Shown piece after piece: positions 52,246-61,688 of a stretch of DNA of 64,000 bases. How positions within the stretch are numbered: the stretch's first letter is position 1; each line of letters starts with the position of its first letter. A program made the position numbers and the translations under genes. Origin of the DNA: Bacteroidota bacterium (lineage in GTDB: Bacteria > Bacteroidota > Bacteroidia > Chitinophagales > Chitinophagaceae); the NCBI GenBank assembly GCA_026391455.1, contig JAPLEH010000069.1:1-64000 (forward strand), written 5' to 3'. Below the pieces are notes generated by a model. The model searched no databases, was not told the origin of the DNA, and saw only the letters and a list, made by a program, of their open reading frames with translations.

Positions 52246-53022
52246 TTATTTCTTCCCTTTGAATAAGCGCAGATAAATATATTGCCAAAAGCCAGGGTGC
52301 GACCAGAGAGCGGATGGCATGGCTGGGGGCTGCACCACCTCTATGTCGTTTGTAAGTGCATCTTCCACGGCCATTTTCACCAGTGGTATTCCTTCTCCAA
52401 ACTGCAAATACGGGTAAGTAATAAAATTATCCCTGGATGTAGTATTAATTGTAGCCTGATACAGAACTCCGCCGGTATCTATTCCCTTATCCACGAGATG
52501 TACGGTAACTCCACAACGCTCGGGTTCATTATTCACCAGCGCCCAATAACCACCATGCACACCCCGGTATGCGGGTGTAATGCCTGTATGCATGTTGATG
52601 AATACTGCGCGGGTGCTTTCCAATACTTTTTTGCTGATGATGCGGGTGCCATTTACCAACACCACATCCGGGTCGAGTTCTTTCAGCATACGGATACAGG
52701 CTTCATCATTTACCGATGCTACCTGCATGATCTTTTCGGCTGGTAAAGGAGTCAGATCGAAGGCATACTGTGTTTGAATGGCAGCGATCCTTTTTTTACT
52801 GAACAGGGCCAGCGTTTTTCCAATAATGAGCGCAAAAGAAATCTGACCTGATACTTTGAACCATCCCATTTTTTTTGCCCGGCGTTTGGCCAGGGCCATG
52901 CCACGAAGGGGCTCTTCCTCGATGATGTGTGCTATGGGAAATGAACGGTTTACTGCATTGTATACAGCAGTAGTGGAAAAACAGGCTGAACAGAGCATGA
53001 CTATTTTCTTATCCATTCCCAA
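52246..53022 (-). CDS. Formyltransferase-family protein (sugar N-formyltransferase candidate 2)
   Basis: The 258-aa protein has VFINMHTGITPAYRGVHGGYWAL and GVTVHLVDKGIDTGGV, the active-site Asn, His and Asp elements of the formyltransferase family. It is distinct in sequence from the protein at 49402. The N-terminal part is unusual for methionyl-tRNA formyltransferase, so a sugar substrate is more likely. It overlaps the deacetylase gene by 14 bases. Confidence 0.8.
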   Translation of the reverse strand: MGMDKKIVMLCSACFSTTAVYNAVNRSFPIAHIIEEEPLRGMALAKRRAKKMGWFKVSGQISFALIIGKTLALFSKKRIAAIQTQYAFDLTPLPAEKIMQVASVNDEACIRMLKELDPDVVLVNGTRIISKKVLESTRAVFINMHTGITPAYRGVHGGYWALVNNEPERCGVTVHLVDKGIDTGGVLYQATINTTSRDNFITYPYLQFGEGIPLVKMAVEDALTNDIEVVQPPAMPSALWSHPGFWQYIYLRLFKGKK

Positions 53023-53995
53023 CAGCTTTTAATTCATCACTCAGTCCCGACATCGTGATACTGGTAAAACCATATTGCTTATTCAGTTCTGTATAATATT
53101 GTAATACCTTATCGAGAAAAGCGATATTCTCGGCGAGATTTGCACCAAAATTGTGCGGATGCCACCAGAGATGATACATCAGTTTATTTTTGGCCGCATG
53201 CTTCATGGCCTGCTTTATTCTGCGCAGGCGCAATCCATCGAGGAAGGATAGCTTGCGGCTATACGGGCGTAAGAAACGCGAGCCGGGTATATTCATCACC
53301 GGACTGGCGCGCATGGCTTTTTCCTCATAGCAGTGATGCCCCGTAAGATTGATATAGGTATCAATGATCCGCAACATACGGCGAAACAGGGATTCGTCAT
53401 TTTTATTTCTTCCTGCATAAAGCCAGGAAGTGGGATTGCCGCGGTATGATTCAATGCCGGCTTCCCGGCACACAGCCAGGTATTCTTCATTGAACTGATT
53501 TCTTGGAAATACAAGACTTCTAACCTGTATGCCCATCTTCGCGGCAATATTTTTGGCGGCCTGCAGGTCGTGCAAGAAAGCAGTGGCCGTTTGTCCCGGT
53601 TCCAAACAATAATAATGGCAAAAAGTATGTGTGCCGATCTCGTGCTCCGGGTGCAGCTGTATTTGTTTCAGTAACGAATAGCCAAAATGCCAGGGGTCAT
53701 CTTCTTCATTGAAACCGATCGTGGCCAGATCGGGGTATGGCGACAATTTAGTGTCAGTATATTCGGGACGTACTGCCGGACAATACTGCAAAAGTTCATC
53801 CCGGTTGGCTGCAAATAATAATCCTACTGTTGAAAACGTAACACGTGTATTGTATTTTTCAAATAACTGCAGCATAGCAGGTATGGCCTTTTGAACACCG
53901 AGTATATTCGCGCCATAATTTTCAATAGTACGTTTATCTCTTACACCCCAGAAGAGTTCAAAGTCGAGTGAAATAATAAATTTTCCGTTTTCCAT
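53009..53995 (-). CDS. Polysaccharide deacetylase family protein
   Basis: The protein of about 328 aa begins, in my choice, at MENGKFIISLDFELFWG (ATG 53995); the longer ORF to 54034 would run into the upstream gene. SLDFELFWG gives the metal Asp pair, HEIGTHTFCHYYC the His motif, and LMYHLWWHPHN the second His. The NodB-like fold removes acetyl groups from an N-acetyl sugar. The free amine could then be formylated by the enzyme encoded just downstream. Confidence 0.85.
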   Translation of the reverse strand: MENGKFIISLDFELFWGVRDKRTIENYGANILGVQKAIPAMLQLFEKYNTRVTFSTVGLLFAANRDELLQYCPAVRPEYTDTKLSPYPDLATIGFNEEDDPWHFGYSLLKQIQLHPEHEIGTHTFCHYYCLEPGQTATAFLHDLQAAKNIAAKMGIQVRSLVFPRNQFNEEYLAVCREAGIESYRGNPTSWLYAGRNKNDESLFRRMLRIIDTYINLTGHHCYEEKAMRASPVMNIPGSRFLRPYSRKLSFLDGLRLRRIKQAMKHAAKNKLMYHLWWHPHNFGANLAENIAFLDKVLQYYTELNKQYGFTSITMSGLSDELKAVGNG

Positions 53996-54012
53996 TGCAG
54001 TTGTTTGTCGCC

Positions 54013-55857
54013 TCAGGCTGTTCGTTTCACACATTTAGCATGCCATACATTCAATGCAAAAAGTGTATAGAGCATTTTTGCCCTTTTCTCATCGGATACA
54101 CGCACTTTTCGATCGAGCAGTTGATTGACAAAATTGCTGTCCACATAATTATTTGCATAAGAATCCGGTGAGCGGAGATAACTGAATATGATCTCCTTTA
54201 ATTCTTTATCCACCCATTGTTTGAGTGGCACTTCAAATCCCCGCTTAGGCTGATGAATCAATTCTCCAGGCAGGTATCGTTCGGCGAGCTTGCGCAACAG
54301 GAATTTTGTATTCGTTCCGTTGATCTTATATTTTGCGGCTATGCGGGGTGCGTATTCCAGTAAGTCCTTCCCCAAAAATGGCGAACGCCCTTCGAGTGAA
54401 TGGGCCATGGTGGCAATATCCATTTTTACCAGCAGAATATCGGGCAGAATGCTGTTGAAATCCATCAGCATGATCTTACTCAGTGATCCAAGCGCTGCGG
54501 CACGGGTCTCGTTGAATTCGCTGCGCAAATGTGAAAGGCAATCCCCTTCCGGTAATAAGAAATGTTGAAAATGGCCGTTGAAGATATCGGTGGTGGCAGA
54601 GAGATATACATCCAATCCTTTTTGTGAAGCCAGATCGGCGAGCCGGTACATATAGTTAAGCTTCGATTGCTTCTCATGTGAAAAAGGAATGATCTTTCTT
54701 GCCAGTGATGCACAGGCAGTGATGAATGCTGACTTGGAAAAGAAATCATATTTGGCAAAAGGCACATAACGGCGGTAGCCCCCAAATAACTCATCCGCTC
54801 CGTCACCATTCAGTACTACCGTAAGATGTTTGCGGGCTTCGCGGCTCACATAATAACTGGGTATGGCGGAATCATCATAAAACGGTTCGCCATAGTTGGA
54901 TAATATCTTTTCGACATCGAACTGAAGATCGTCGAATGTTATTTTTATTTCCGTATGATGGGTGCCGTATTTTTCTGCCACCAGTCTGGCGAGTGATGAT
55001 TCATCGTAGGCGCCGGAAAATGAAACGGTAAATGTTTTCAGCGTGGGGTTGTACTGCGATGCAATGGCCGTAACCAATCCGCTGTCGATACCGCCACTCA
55101 GAAATGCGCCCACTTCGAGATCGGATGATTCCACTCTCCGTTTGATACTGGTATGTAATGCTTCATCCGTAGCGGAGAGGGCCGCTTCCAGGTTGTCTTC
55201 TGTTTTCTTTCCATAGTGGTCACGTATATTCCACCAGCGGGTAAGTTGCGGTTTCCCGTCTGCAAGGGATATATACATATAATGAGCAGGCGGCAATTCA
55301 TATACATCTTTATACGGCGTAGCGGCATGATGTAATGCGCCGAAGCGGAGAAACTGATTGATATGTTGCGGATCAATGTCCACCGTCACCTGACGGGTGA
55401 GCATGTTCAATTCACTCGCAAATACAAACTGTTCGTTCCGGCTAAAATAGTAACAGGGTTTTTTTCCGGCCCTGTCGCGGGCTATAAATAAAGCGTTGAT
55501 GCTCCGGTCGTAGATAATGATGATGAACATGCCATCGAATTCGTCGAGGCAGGCGGGGCCAATCTTCTCATAGGCCAATAAGATCGTTTCTGTATCGGAA
55601 CTGGTTTTGCCCTGTAAGCCCAGTCTGGCGCGTACTTCGAGGTGATTATAGATCTCACCGTTGAAGATGATGGTTTTGTCACCATGATGCATGGGCTGCT
55701 TGCCGGCAGATATATCCACAATGGCGAGCCGTGCATGAATGAGGTGAAGGTTCTTCTCCGTGAATTCCGTCTGTTCATCGGGTCCCCGGTGATAGAGATC
55801 GCGTTTCAGCGTCTGGCTGTCGAGTTTGTAATTAACAGATCCTGCTATTCCACACAT
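54013..55857 (-). CDS. asnB: Asparagine synthase (glutamine-hydrolysing)
   Basis: The 614-aa protein has the catalytic Cys2 (MCGIAGSVN), the glutaminase motif VFNGEIYNH and the synthetase PP-loop SGGIDSGLVTAIA. VLNGDGADELFGGYRRY and RPSPFLGK-type segments follow. In polysaccharide loci such proteins usually amidate uronic acid sugars and not free aspartate. Here a UDP-sugar dehydrogenase is encoded in the same cluster, which supports that use. Confidence 0.88.
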   Translation of the reverse strand: MCGIAGSVNYKLDSQTLKRDLYHRGPDEQTEFTEKNLHLIHARLAIVDISAGKQPMHHGDKTIIFNGEIYNHLEVRARLGLQGKTSSDTETILLAYEKIGPACLDEFDGMFIIIIYDRSINALFIARDRAGKKPCYYFSRNEQFVFASELNMLTRQVTVDIDPQHINQFLRFGALHHAATPYKDVYELPPAHYMYISLADGKPQLTRWWNIRDHYGKKTEDNLEAALSATDEALHTSIKRRVESSDLEVGAFLSGGIDSGLVTAIASQYNPTLKTFTVSFSGAYDESSLARLVAEKYGTHHTEIKITFDDLQFDVEKILSNYGEPFYDDSAIPSYYVSREARKHLTVVLNGDGADELFGGYRRYVPFAKYDFFSKSAFITACASLARKIIPFSHEKQSKLNYMYRLADLASQKGLDVYLSATTDIFNGHFQHFLLPEGDCLSHLRSEFNETRAAALGSLSKIMLMDFNSILPDILLVKMDIATMAHSLEGRSPFLGKDLLEYAPRIAAKYKINGTNTKFLLRKLAERYLPGELIHQPKRGFEVPLKQWVDKELKEIIFSYLRSPDSYANNYVDSNFVNQLLDRKVRVSDEKRAKMLYTLFALNVWHAKCVKRTA

Positions 55858-55859
55858 AC

Positions 55860-57245
55860 TCAGAAGAATTTTTTACTAAATACATACCGGGGTGAAAATT
55901 TACCCGATTTATCCATTATAATAAATATCATAAACAGGTAAAAGGGGAGGCAGGGTATTTTATACCGTGCCAGCGCACCGAAGTTGGTGGTGGTAATGCC
56001 CACGATACCTGCGAACATAAAGGTGTACACAAAACAAAATACCAGTACCGAATCGCTGAACAGGTATTGGAAAAAACCTTTGAAACCGATACGGTACATG
56101 GCCAGTAATGTAAGATAGAGCATGGCAAAGGCTTCCAGGCCCGTAAGGAACATGAGCGGAGAACCCGACTCCCATAAATAGGGCCGGAAGAGCGTGGCCA
56201 CTACTCCCAGCGGATACAATGCGATAAGACTACCCACCGAGTTGCCGGCCGAACCTACGGTAAAGTTAGACCCCGATCCTTCCGGCGAAGAGAAACTTCC
56301 CTGTACACCCTGTACGGTCTGCAGCAGTTTATCGGTGGAATATTGCGCGGCGATCTCTGATTGGGTTACAGCCTGCAATACAAAAAAACCCACCACCAAT
56401 GACACCGATGAAAACAACACGGCTGCCACCTGGCGGAGTGTTTTATCCTTAATGCGGTTCTTATACTGTAAAAAGACCCATAAGATGAAAGCAGGCAGTA
56501 TACAAAGCAGGATATAGGGTTTAATGTTAAAGAGAAGGAACCCTGTCACAAATGCGATAATGAGTGAGATCACGATCTTCTCTTTTTTGAAAATGATCTT
56601 ATGCACCGCATACAACATAAAGCCCATTGACCCCATACAAATAGAATCTTTCAGCAGCGATCCGCCCCAAAACAGAATGGAAGGCAGGAATAAAATAGCA
56701 ATTGCCAGTTTACGGTGCAGCCGGGGAAACATTTCATAAAACATCCGGTACACACGCCAGCAGCCGGCGAATGAATATAAAGACAGACAGAAACAAATGC
56801 AGATATAGCTTCCCGAAAAAATAAGGGAAAAAGGCAATGCGAAACGGGGCACCATGTAATTGCTCAGATTCATCATGTAGAGGTTGGTATAACCGCCGTT
56901 GTCATTTAAGAAATAGAGATAATGCGGGCTGTTTACATCCAGCTTCAGCTTAAAGTATATCTCCTTCCATCCGGAAAAATCGTTGCTGAGCGAGTTCTGC
57001 ATGTCGAGCACAGCCTGATAGTATAAGGATGTATCACCATAGCCATAGTAGAACTGGATGATCATGGCATATATGAATACAAACAGCAGACGAAAAAACA
57101 GGGCGGGGAAAAAATATTTTCCAATCTCTGTGTTTTCATACTTCTTTTTGAACTGATAGGCAAAAGCCCATATCAGCAAAAAGCAGATAGGTACCAGGAA
57201 AACATCATTTTCCTTCAGCAGCCGGAGATCCAGTTGATTAAACAT
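55860..57245 (-). CDS. Wzy-like polysaccharide polymerase or related membrane protein
   Basis: The 461-aa protein has about eleven transmembrane segments and a large periplasmic loop before the middle (GDTSLYYQAVLDMQNSL to NGGYTNLYMMN). No clear motif is present; the topology, size and location suit an O-antigen or capsule polymerase. It lies two bases after the asnB start region on the same strand (2-bp gap) and is probably co-transcribed. Confidence 0.7.
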   Translation of the reverse strand: MFNQLDLRLLKENDVFLVPICFLLIWAFAYQFKKKYENTEIGKYFFPALFFRLLFVFIYAMIIQFYYGYGDTSLYYQAVLDMQNSLSNDFSGWKEIYFKLKLDVNSPHYLYFLNDNGGYTNLYMMNLSNYMVPRFALPFSLIFSGSYICICFCLSLYSFAGCWRVYRMFYEMFPRLHRKLAIAILFLPSILFWGGSLLKDSICMGSMGFMLYAVHKIIFKKEKIVISLIIAFVTGFLLFNIKPYILLCILPAFILWVFLQYKNRIKDKTLRQVAAVLFSSVSLVVGFFVLQAVTQSEIAAQYSTDKLLQTVQGVQGSFSSPEGSGSNFTVGSAGNSVGSLIALYPLGVVATLFRPYLWESGSPLMFLTGLEAFAMLYLTLLAMYRIGFKGFFQYLFSDSVLVFCFVYTFMFAGIVGITTTNFGALARYKIPCLPFYLFMIFIIMDKSGKFSPRYVFSKKFF

Positions 57246-57278
57246 GCTTGGTTACCTGATTAAAATAATTCGTTCATC

Positions 57279-58433
57279 TTATTGTTTGCCCGTGATTTCT
57301 TTGTAAAAAAGGATATAGTCCTTCGTCATTCGCTCCAACGAAAATACCTGATTTAATTCTTCATATGCCTGTTTCGCGATGCGGTCTTTCAGATCGGGGT
57401 CTGACAACAATGCGTCTGCATTTTCCACCAAAGATGGTACCGACCCGGGAGTGGCGAGATAGCCGGAATAACGGTTACGGATGATCTCATTGCCTGCCGG
57501 AAGATCAAAGGCCACAACCGGCACGCGGGCTGCAAAGGCCTCGAGGAATACCATTCCGAAGGATTCGCCCATAGAAGGAATGAGCACCAGATCCATTTTG
57601 CGCAATTCCGCATCGAGGTTATTGGTAAATCCGTGAAAAACGACATGATCCTGCATTCCTGTTTCTGCAACATGCTGCCGGATGGCTTCTTCTTCGGGAC
57701 CCACACCAAAAAAATGGAGCAGAATACCCGGGTACCGGGGCACCAGCAGTTTAACGGCATCAATGGCAAACCGATGGCCTTTCATCTTGATCAGTCGCCC
57801 TGGCAATGCCAATTGCGGAGCAGACCTGTCCCGCGAGGCTGGCACGTCAAGAACTTTTGAACTATCAAGTTGTGAAGTATACCCATGATAAATGATCCGG
57901 TCATTTTTTGCTTTCAATCCTGCATTACGGTAAAAGTCTTTGAGACATTTGGATATAAAGATCACTCCATCGAATTGCCGGCATACATACTTTGTGACCC
58001 AGTAATACGGATCGAAATAAACTTTGCGGATCACCTGCAATCCGTATTTATTCTGGTAGCTGTCACGGTAGCCGTGCATGGTGCTAATGACCGGCACGGT
58101 GATCTTCTTTTTCCGCTTCAATGTGGTGGTAAAAAAATCGGCATATTTCAAATGACTATGCACCAGATCAAATGCGCCTTCACGTATATACTCCTCCAGT
58201 TGTGCCATGGCAGTTTTATCCATCATGGACCTGTATTGTATGATGCGAACGCCCACCCCGCTTTTCAGCAATTGTTTTTCAGCTTCTCTGGCCGAGGCGT
58301 CACTGTATCGTTCATGATAAAGTATACAACAACAGGTGGAAATGCCTTGTTGCTGCATGGCAGGAAGGAAATAGGTGATCAGTTTTTCAGCACCTCCAAA
58401 TGCATTGAAGGTAATTACATGTAACACTTTCAT
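57279..58433 (-). CDS. Glycosyltransferase family 4
   Basis: The protein of 384 aa starts best at MKVLHVITFNAFGGAEKL (ATG 58433), where the GT4 fold begins; the ORF track runs ten codons longer. It has LPGRLIKMKGHRFAIDAV and PSMGESFGMVFLEAFAARVPVVAFD with the donor-site Glu pair. The N-terminus is nearly the same as that of the decayed copy ending at 60284 and similar to the gene at 60484. Confidence 0.87.
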   Translation of the reverse strand: MKVLHVITFNAFGGAEKLITYFLPAMQQQGISTCCCILYHERYSDASAREAEKQLLKSGVGVRIIQYRSMMDKTAMAQLEEYIREGAFDLVHSHLKYADFFTTTLKRKKKITVPVISTMHGYRDSYQNKYGLQVIRKVYFDPYYWVTKYVCRQFDGVIFISKCLKDFYRNAGLKAKNDRIIYHGYTSQLDSSKVLDVPASRDRSAPQLALPGRLIKMKGHRFAIDAVKLLVPRYPGILLHFFGVGPEEEAIRQHVAETGMQDHVVFHGFTNNLDAELRKMDLVLIPSMGESFGMVFLEAFAARVPVVAFDLPAGNEIIRNRYSGYLATPGSVPSLVENADALLSDPDLKDRIAKQAYEELNQVFSLERMTKDYILFYKEITGKQ

Positions 58434-58470
58434 AAATTCATCTGTATAGGGTGCTGGACGCACACTCTTC

Positions 58471-59619
58471 TCATCCGTGTTTGGAATTGCTTAATACGTT
58501 TCGGTATACGTCCACGATCTCTTCTGACATGAACTTCCAGGAATATTTTTTCAATTGTTCTTTACCGTCGGCCCGCAGAGTGCCGGCCAACTGTGGCTCT
58601 GCATATATCTTGATCAATGCTGCCGTTATTTCTTCTTCGCTCATCGGATCGAAGTATAGTGCTGCCTTACCTGCCACTTCAGGCAGAGATGATATATTGG
58701 AACAGAGTAAAGGTGTGTTATAATAAAAAGATTCCAATACCGGTATACCAAAGCCTTCCACCAGGGAAGGGAAAATAAAACAATGTGCATTACGGTAATG
58801 GCCAGCCACTTCCTCTTGAGAAAGATACCCGGTAAAATGCACATTCGAATCGGGAGCCGATATTCGGGCAGAAAGATCAGGATGTTGATAATGCAAAAAA
58901 CTTTTATCTCCTGATATTACCAGTTTAGCATCAGCCGGTAAAGAAGGCCTTGCCTGAAAAAATGCCCGGATCAGTCTTTCCAGGTTTTTATGCTTTCGGG
59001 AAGAGCCCAAATAAAAAATATATCCCTTGTAGAAAGGAAGCACTGCTCTGTCAGCATATTTCTCCAGGTGCTCCCACCCTTCATAGATGACAGTTATCTT
59101 CTCTGTGATCTTTTTGGAAGGTTTAAAATAATTACAAAGATCATCTTTGGTGGCATTGGAGACGGCGATCACTGCTTCTGCATTCTTCAAACTGGCTTTC
59201 AGGATATGCCGGAAATAAACGGGGGCGGCACGGTAGAGAAAGTTCTTCTGGTAATAATGCTTCAGAATGGTCATATCGTGTACAGTAGCAATTCCTTTAC
59301 GCTTTAGTGAAAGCGGATATTGGGTGGAGGTGCTGTGCAACAGATCGTAATTCCGTTCGTTCTTACGGATAAACTTATAGAACCACCAGTCGCGTTTGGG
59401 ACCGATCATGGGGATCTCGTCTTCTGTTACGTCGAACTTACCAGTATTCAGCACATCATAGAAATCCGCATTATTATGACGCCGATTGATGAGCAGCCTG
59501 AAACGGTATTCGTCGAATGCACTTTCCGGAATATACTTCAGCAGGTTTACCACATACTGTGAGAGCCCGTCCACAATTGGCCTAACCGGCGATGCATCAA
59601 TGATAATAGTCTTCATCAT
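58471..59619 (-). CDS. Glycosyltransferase family 4
   Basis: The 382-aa protein has the mannosyl/rhamnosyltransferase-like pattern: IVDGLSQYVVNLL, IATVHDMTILKHY, YLGSSRKHKNLERLIRAF and FPSLVEGFGIPVLESFYYNTPLL. It belongs to a different GT4 subfamily from its neighbours. It lies 37 bases upstream of the gene at 57279. Confidence 0.87.
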   Translation of the reverse strand: MMKTIIIDASPVRPIVDGLSQYVVNLLKYIPESAFDEYRFRLLINRRHNNADFYDVLNTGKFDVTEDEIPMIGPKRDWWFYKFIRKNERNYDLLHSTSTQYPLSLKRKGIATVHDMTILKHYYQKNFLYRAAPVYFRHILKASLKNAEAVIAVSNATKDDLCNYFKPSKKITEKITVIYEGWEHLEKYADRAVLPFYKGYIFYLGSSRKHKNLERLIRAFFQARPSLPADAKLVISGDKSFLHYQHPDLSARISAPDSNVHFTGYLSQEEVAGHYRNAHCFIFPSLVEGFGIPVLESFYYNTPLLCSNISSLPEVAGKAALYFDPMSEEEITAALIKIYAEPQLAGTLRADGKEQLKKYSWKFMSEEIVDVYRNVLSNSKHG

Positions 59620-59670
59620 GAAAAAGAACGTTACGCAATACAGCGTAATGTTGTTAGATCAAAATCAGCA

Positions 59671-60284
59671 TCAGGGTTTCTTACATCTCGCTTCCACCCC
59701 ATTTCCCCCATATTCAAAATAAATATCAGTAGCACCCGGGTTTTCCTGTGTTTTACGAATAGCTCCTTTTGACCTGAAACGTTTGTACCAATCAGTAATT
59801 GATTCATGTGTATCCAGGTATGCTCCTTTTTCCAATAAAATCGCTGTGAATCGTCCGGCTCCGCAACCGGCTTCGATTAACAGTTTATCATGTAGTGAAC
59901 TACTCAATTCACTCAGGCATTTTCCACCCGTTTTCGGCTGATCGTGGTGCCTGTTAAGGAATCGAGTTGAGTCTTTTTAAAAACCTTCCATTGATCTCCG
60001 AAAAGCGATGCATAAGCGCCGCTTTAAACAAAACGGGGTATCTCATTTACAATCGGAATTGTCTGGCTATTACTTACTAAAAAACCGCCTTCTTCACGGA
60101 GCTTCATGTTGTCTTTGTGCGCGTAGTACGTTGGGAACATTTTACTGTTTAAATACTTTGAAATATTTTTTAAGCAAAACGGACAAAGCATATTCCTCTT
60201 CCGCGAAATATCGGGCAGAAAATAGGTAATGAGTTTTTCTGCACCACCAAATCCATTAAATGTTATAACATTCAGCACTTTCAT
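59671..60284 (-). pseudogene. Chimeric remnant: GT4 start fused to a shortened methyltransferase
   Basis: Read on the minus strand, the first 24 codons (MKVLNVITFNGFGGAEKLI) match the GT4 gene start at 58433. The rest matches the end of the GT4 gene at 62635 and the methyltransferase at 61689. The methyltransferase part has a TAA stop in place of the Glu of RFVESGAYA, a single-T deletion frameshift near 59930, and loss of about 170 codons joining LLEKGAYL to YLDTHESITDWYKRF. The nucleotide match in the retained parts is still high. This is a recent decayed duplicate of the neighbouring gene block. Confidence 0.85.
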
Positions 60285-60483
60285 ACTTCATCCAATTAGC
60301 ACCCTACTGAAATATTTTCTGCTACAGGGCATTTAGTATCCCGTAACATTTACATTAAATCCTTATTTACCCGACAAGTAAGTATATTAAAAAAAAGAAA
60401 CAATAGTTTAAATTTTATAGCCACCGGATAATTCAATATTTAAGCGAAGGGTATTAATTGTGTCAAAAAAAATGATACTTAAT

Positions 60484-61629
60484 TCACTTAGCCAGAATCA
60501 AATTATAAAAATCCTTATACTTGTTTGCCATTGTTACCAACGAAAATCTTGTCGCCAGATCTTTAAGTGCATTCTCAGTCAATTCTTTCCTTTTGTCGGG
60601 ATCACGCAATAAGGTAAGAACTTCGCGGGTGAGGCCTGCAACACTAAATGGTTCAGCTAATAGGCCCGTTTTATTGTGTATTACTATTTCATTGCCCGCC
60701 GGGAGATCAAAAGTTACAACTGGAATACCAGCAGCAAAGGCATCCAGAAAAACCAGACCAAATGGCTCCCAATAACTTGGAAGCAACGCGATATCATACT
60801 GTTGTATCTTTTCAACAATATCAGACTGGTAACCATGAAAAACCACCTGATCTTCAAGATGCTTATCTTTAATTATAGATTGCAGATCAGGAATATAAGA
60901 TCCGGTACCCATAATATGGAGTAAGGCATAAATACCATGTGATTTCAATTCCTCTACTACTTCTACAGCATATCTATGTCCCTTACGTTCAACAATCCGG
61001 CCCGAAATAACAAGATGAATTTCATTACCAACCCGTTTAACTGAATTTTCGTTCTTTCGTGCAAGAACAAAATCATAGCCGTGATAAATAACAGCGGATT
61101 TACATTTTTCTCCAAGATGTGCCCGGCTGTAAAAATCCTTCATCAGATTAGAAATATATACTACACCATTCATTCTGGAAGTGACCCATTTTGTTAATTT
61201 ATAATGGAAAGATTTTTTTAATTCCGGTACCACTTCCAGCCCGAACTTATTCATATATGCATCATTATAACCGTGTACAGTGGTAACTACGGGAATGGCA
61301 ACTTTCCTGTAAATATTCAAGAGGGACATCCATATCTCCGCGTGTCGCAGATGGCAATGAACGAGATCTGCTTCAGCTTCCTTTACTCTTCTGTTGAGCC
61401 ATAATATATTTCCAAATGACCATAAATATCTATACCTTTTATACTGTACGTGAACACCGGCAGCAAGAATCTTTGAACCAATAACGGTTGCTTCAGATTC
61501 GTGATTAATATGATGCAGAATCAGGCAACTTACCTGAATATCTGCATTACGTAATGCTGGCAAAAAGCTAATAAGTAAATTTTCTGCGCCGCCCAAATCC
61601 CTGATATTGATAACGTGAACAATTTTCAT
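60484..61629 (-). CDS. Glycosyltransferase family 4
   Basis: The 381-aa protein begins MKIVHVINIRDLGGAENLL and has VISGRIVERKGHRYAVEVV and PSYWEPFGLVFLDAFAAGIPVVTFDLPAGNE. It is the same GT4 subfamily as the gene at 57279 but is noticeably more AT-rich, suggesting separate arrival. It lies between the decayed copy and the intact methyltransferase. Confidence 0.87.
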   Translation of the reverse strand: MKIVHVINIRDLGGAENLLISFLPALRNADIQVSCLILHHINHESEATVIGSKILAAGVHVQYKRYRYLWSFGNILWLNRRVKEAEADLVHCHLRHAEIWMSLLNIYRKVAIPVVTTVHGYNDAYMNKFGLEVVPELKKSFHYKLTKWVTSRMNGVVYISNLMKDFYSRAHLGEKCKSAVIYHGYDFVLARKNENSVKRVGNEIHLVISGRIVERKGHRYAVEVVEELKSHGIYALLHIMGTGSYIPDLQSIIKDKHLEDQVVFHGYQSDIVEKIQQYDIALLPSYWEPFGLVFLDAFAAGIPVVTFDLPAGNEIVIHNKTGLLAEPFSVAGLTREVLTLLRDPDKRKELTENALKDLATRFSLVTMANKYKDFYNLILAK

Positions 61630-61688
61630 AAAGTCATTTTCCTCATTTATGGCTTTAATTTCCCCGGAAAAGTAACAGACAATCGGTA

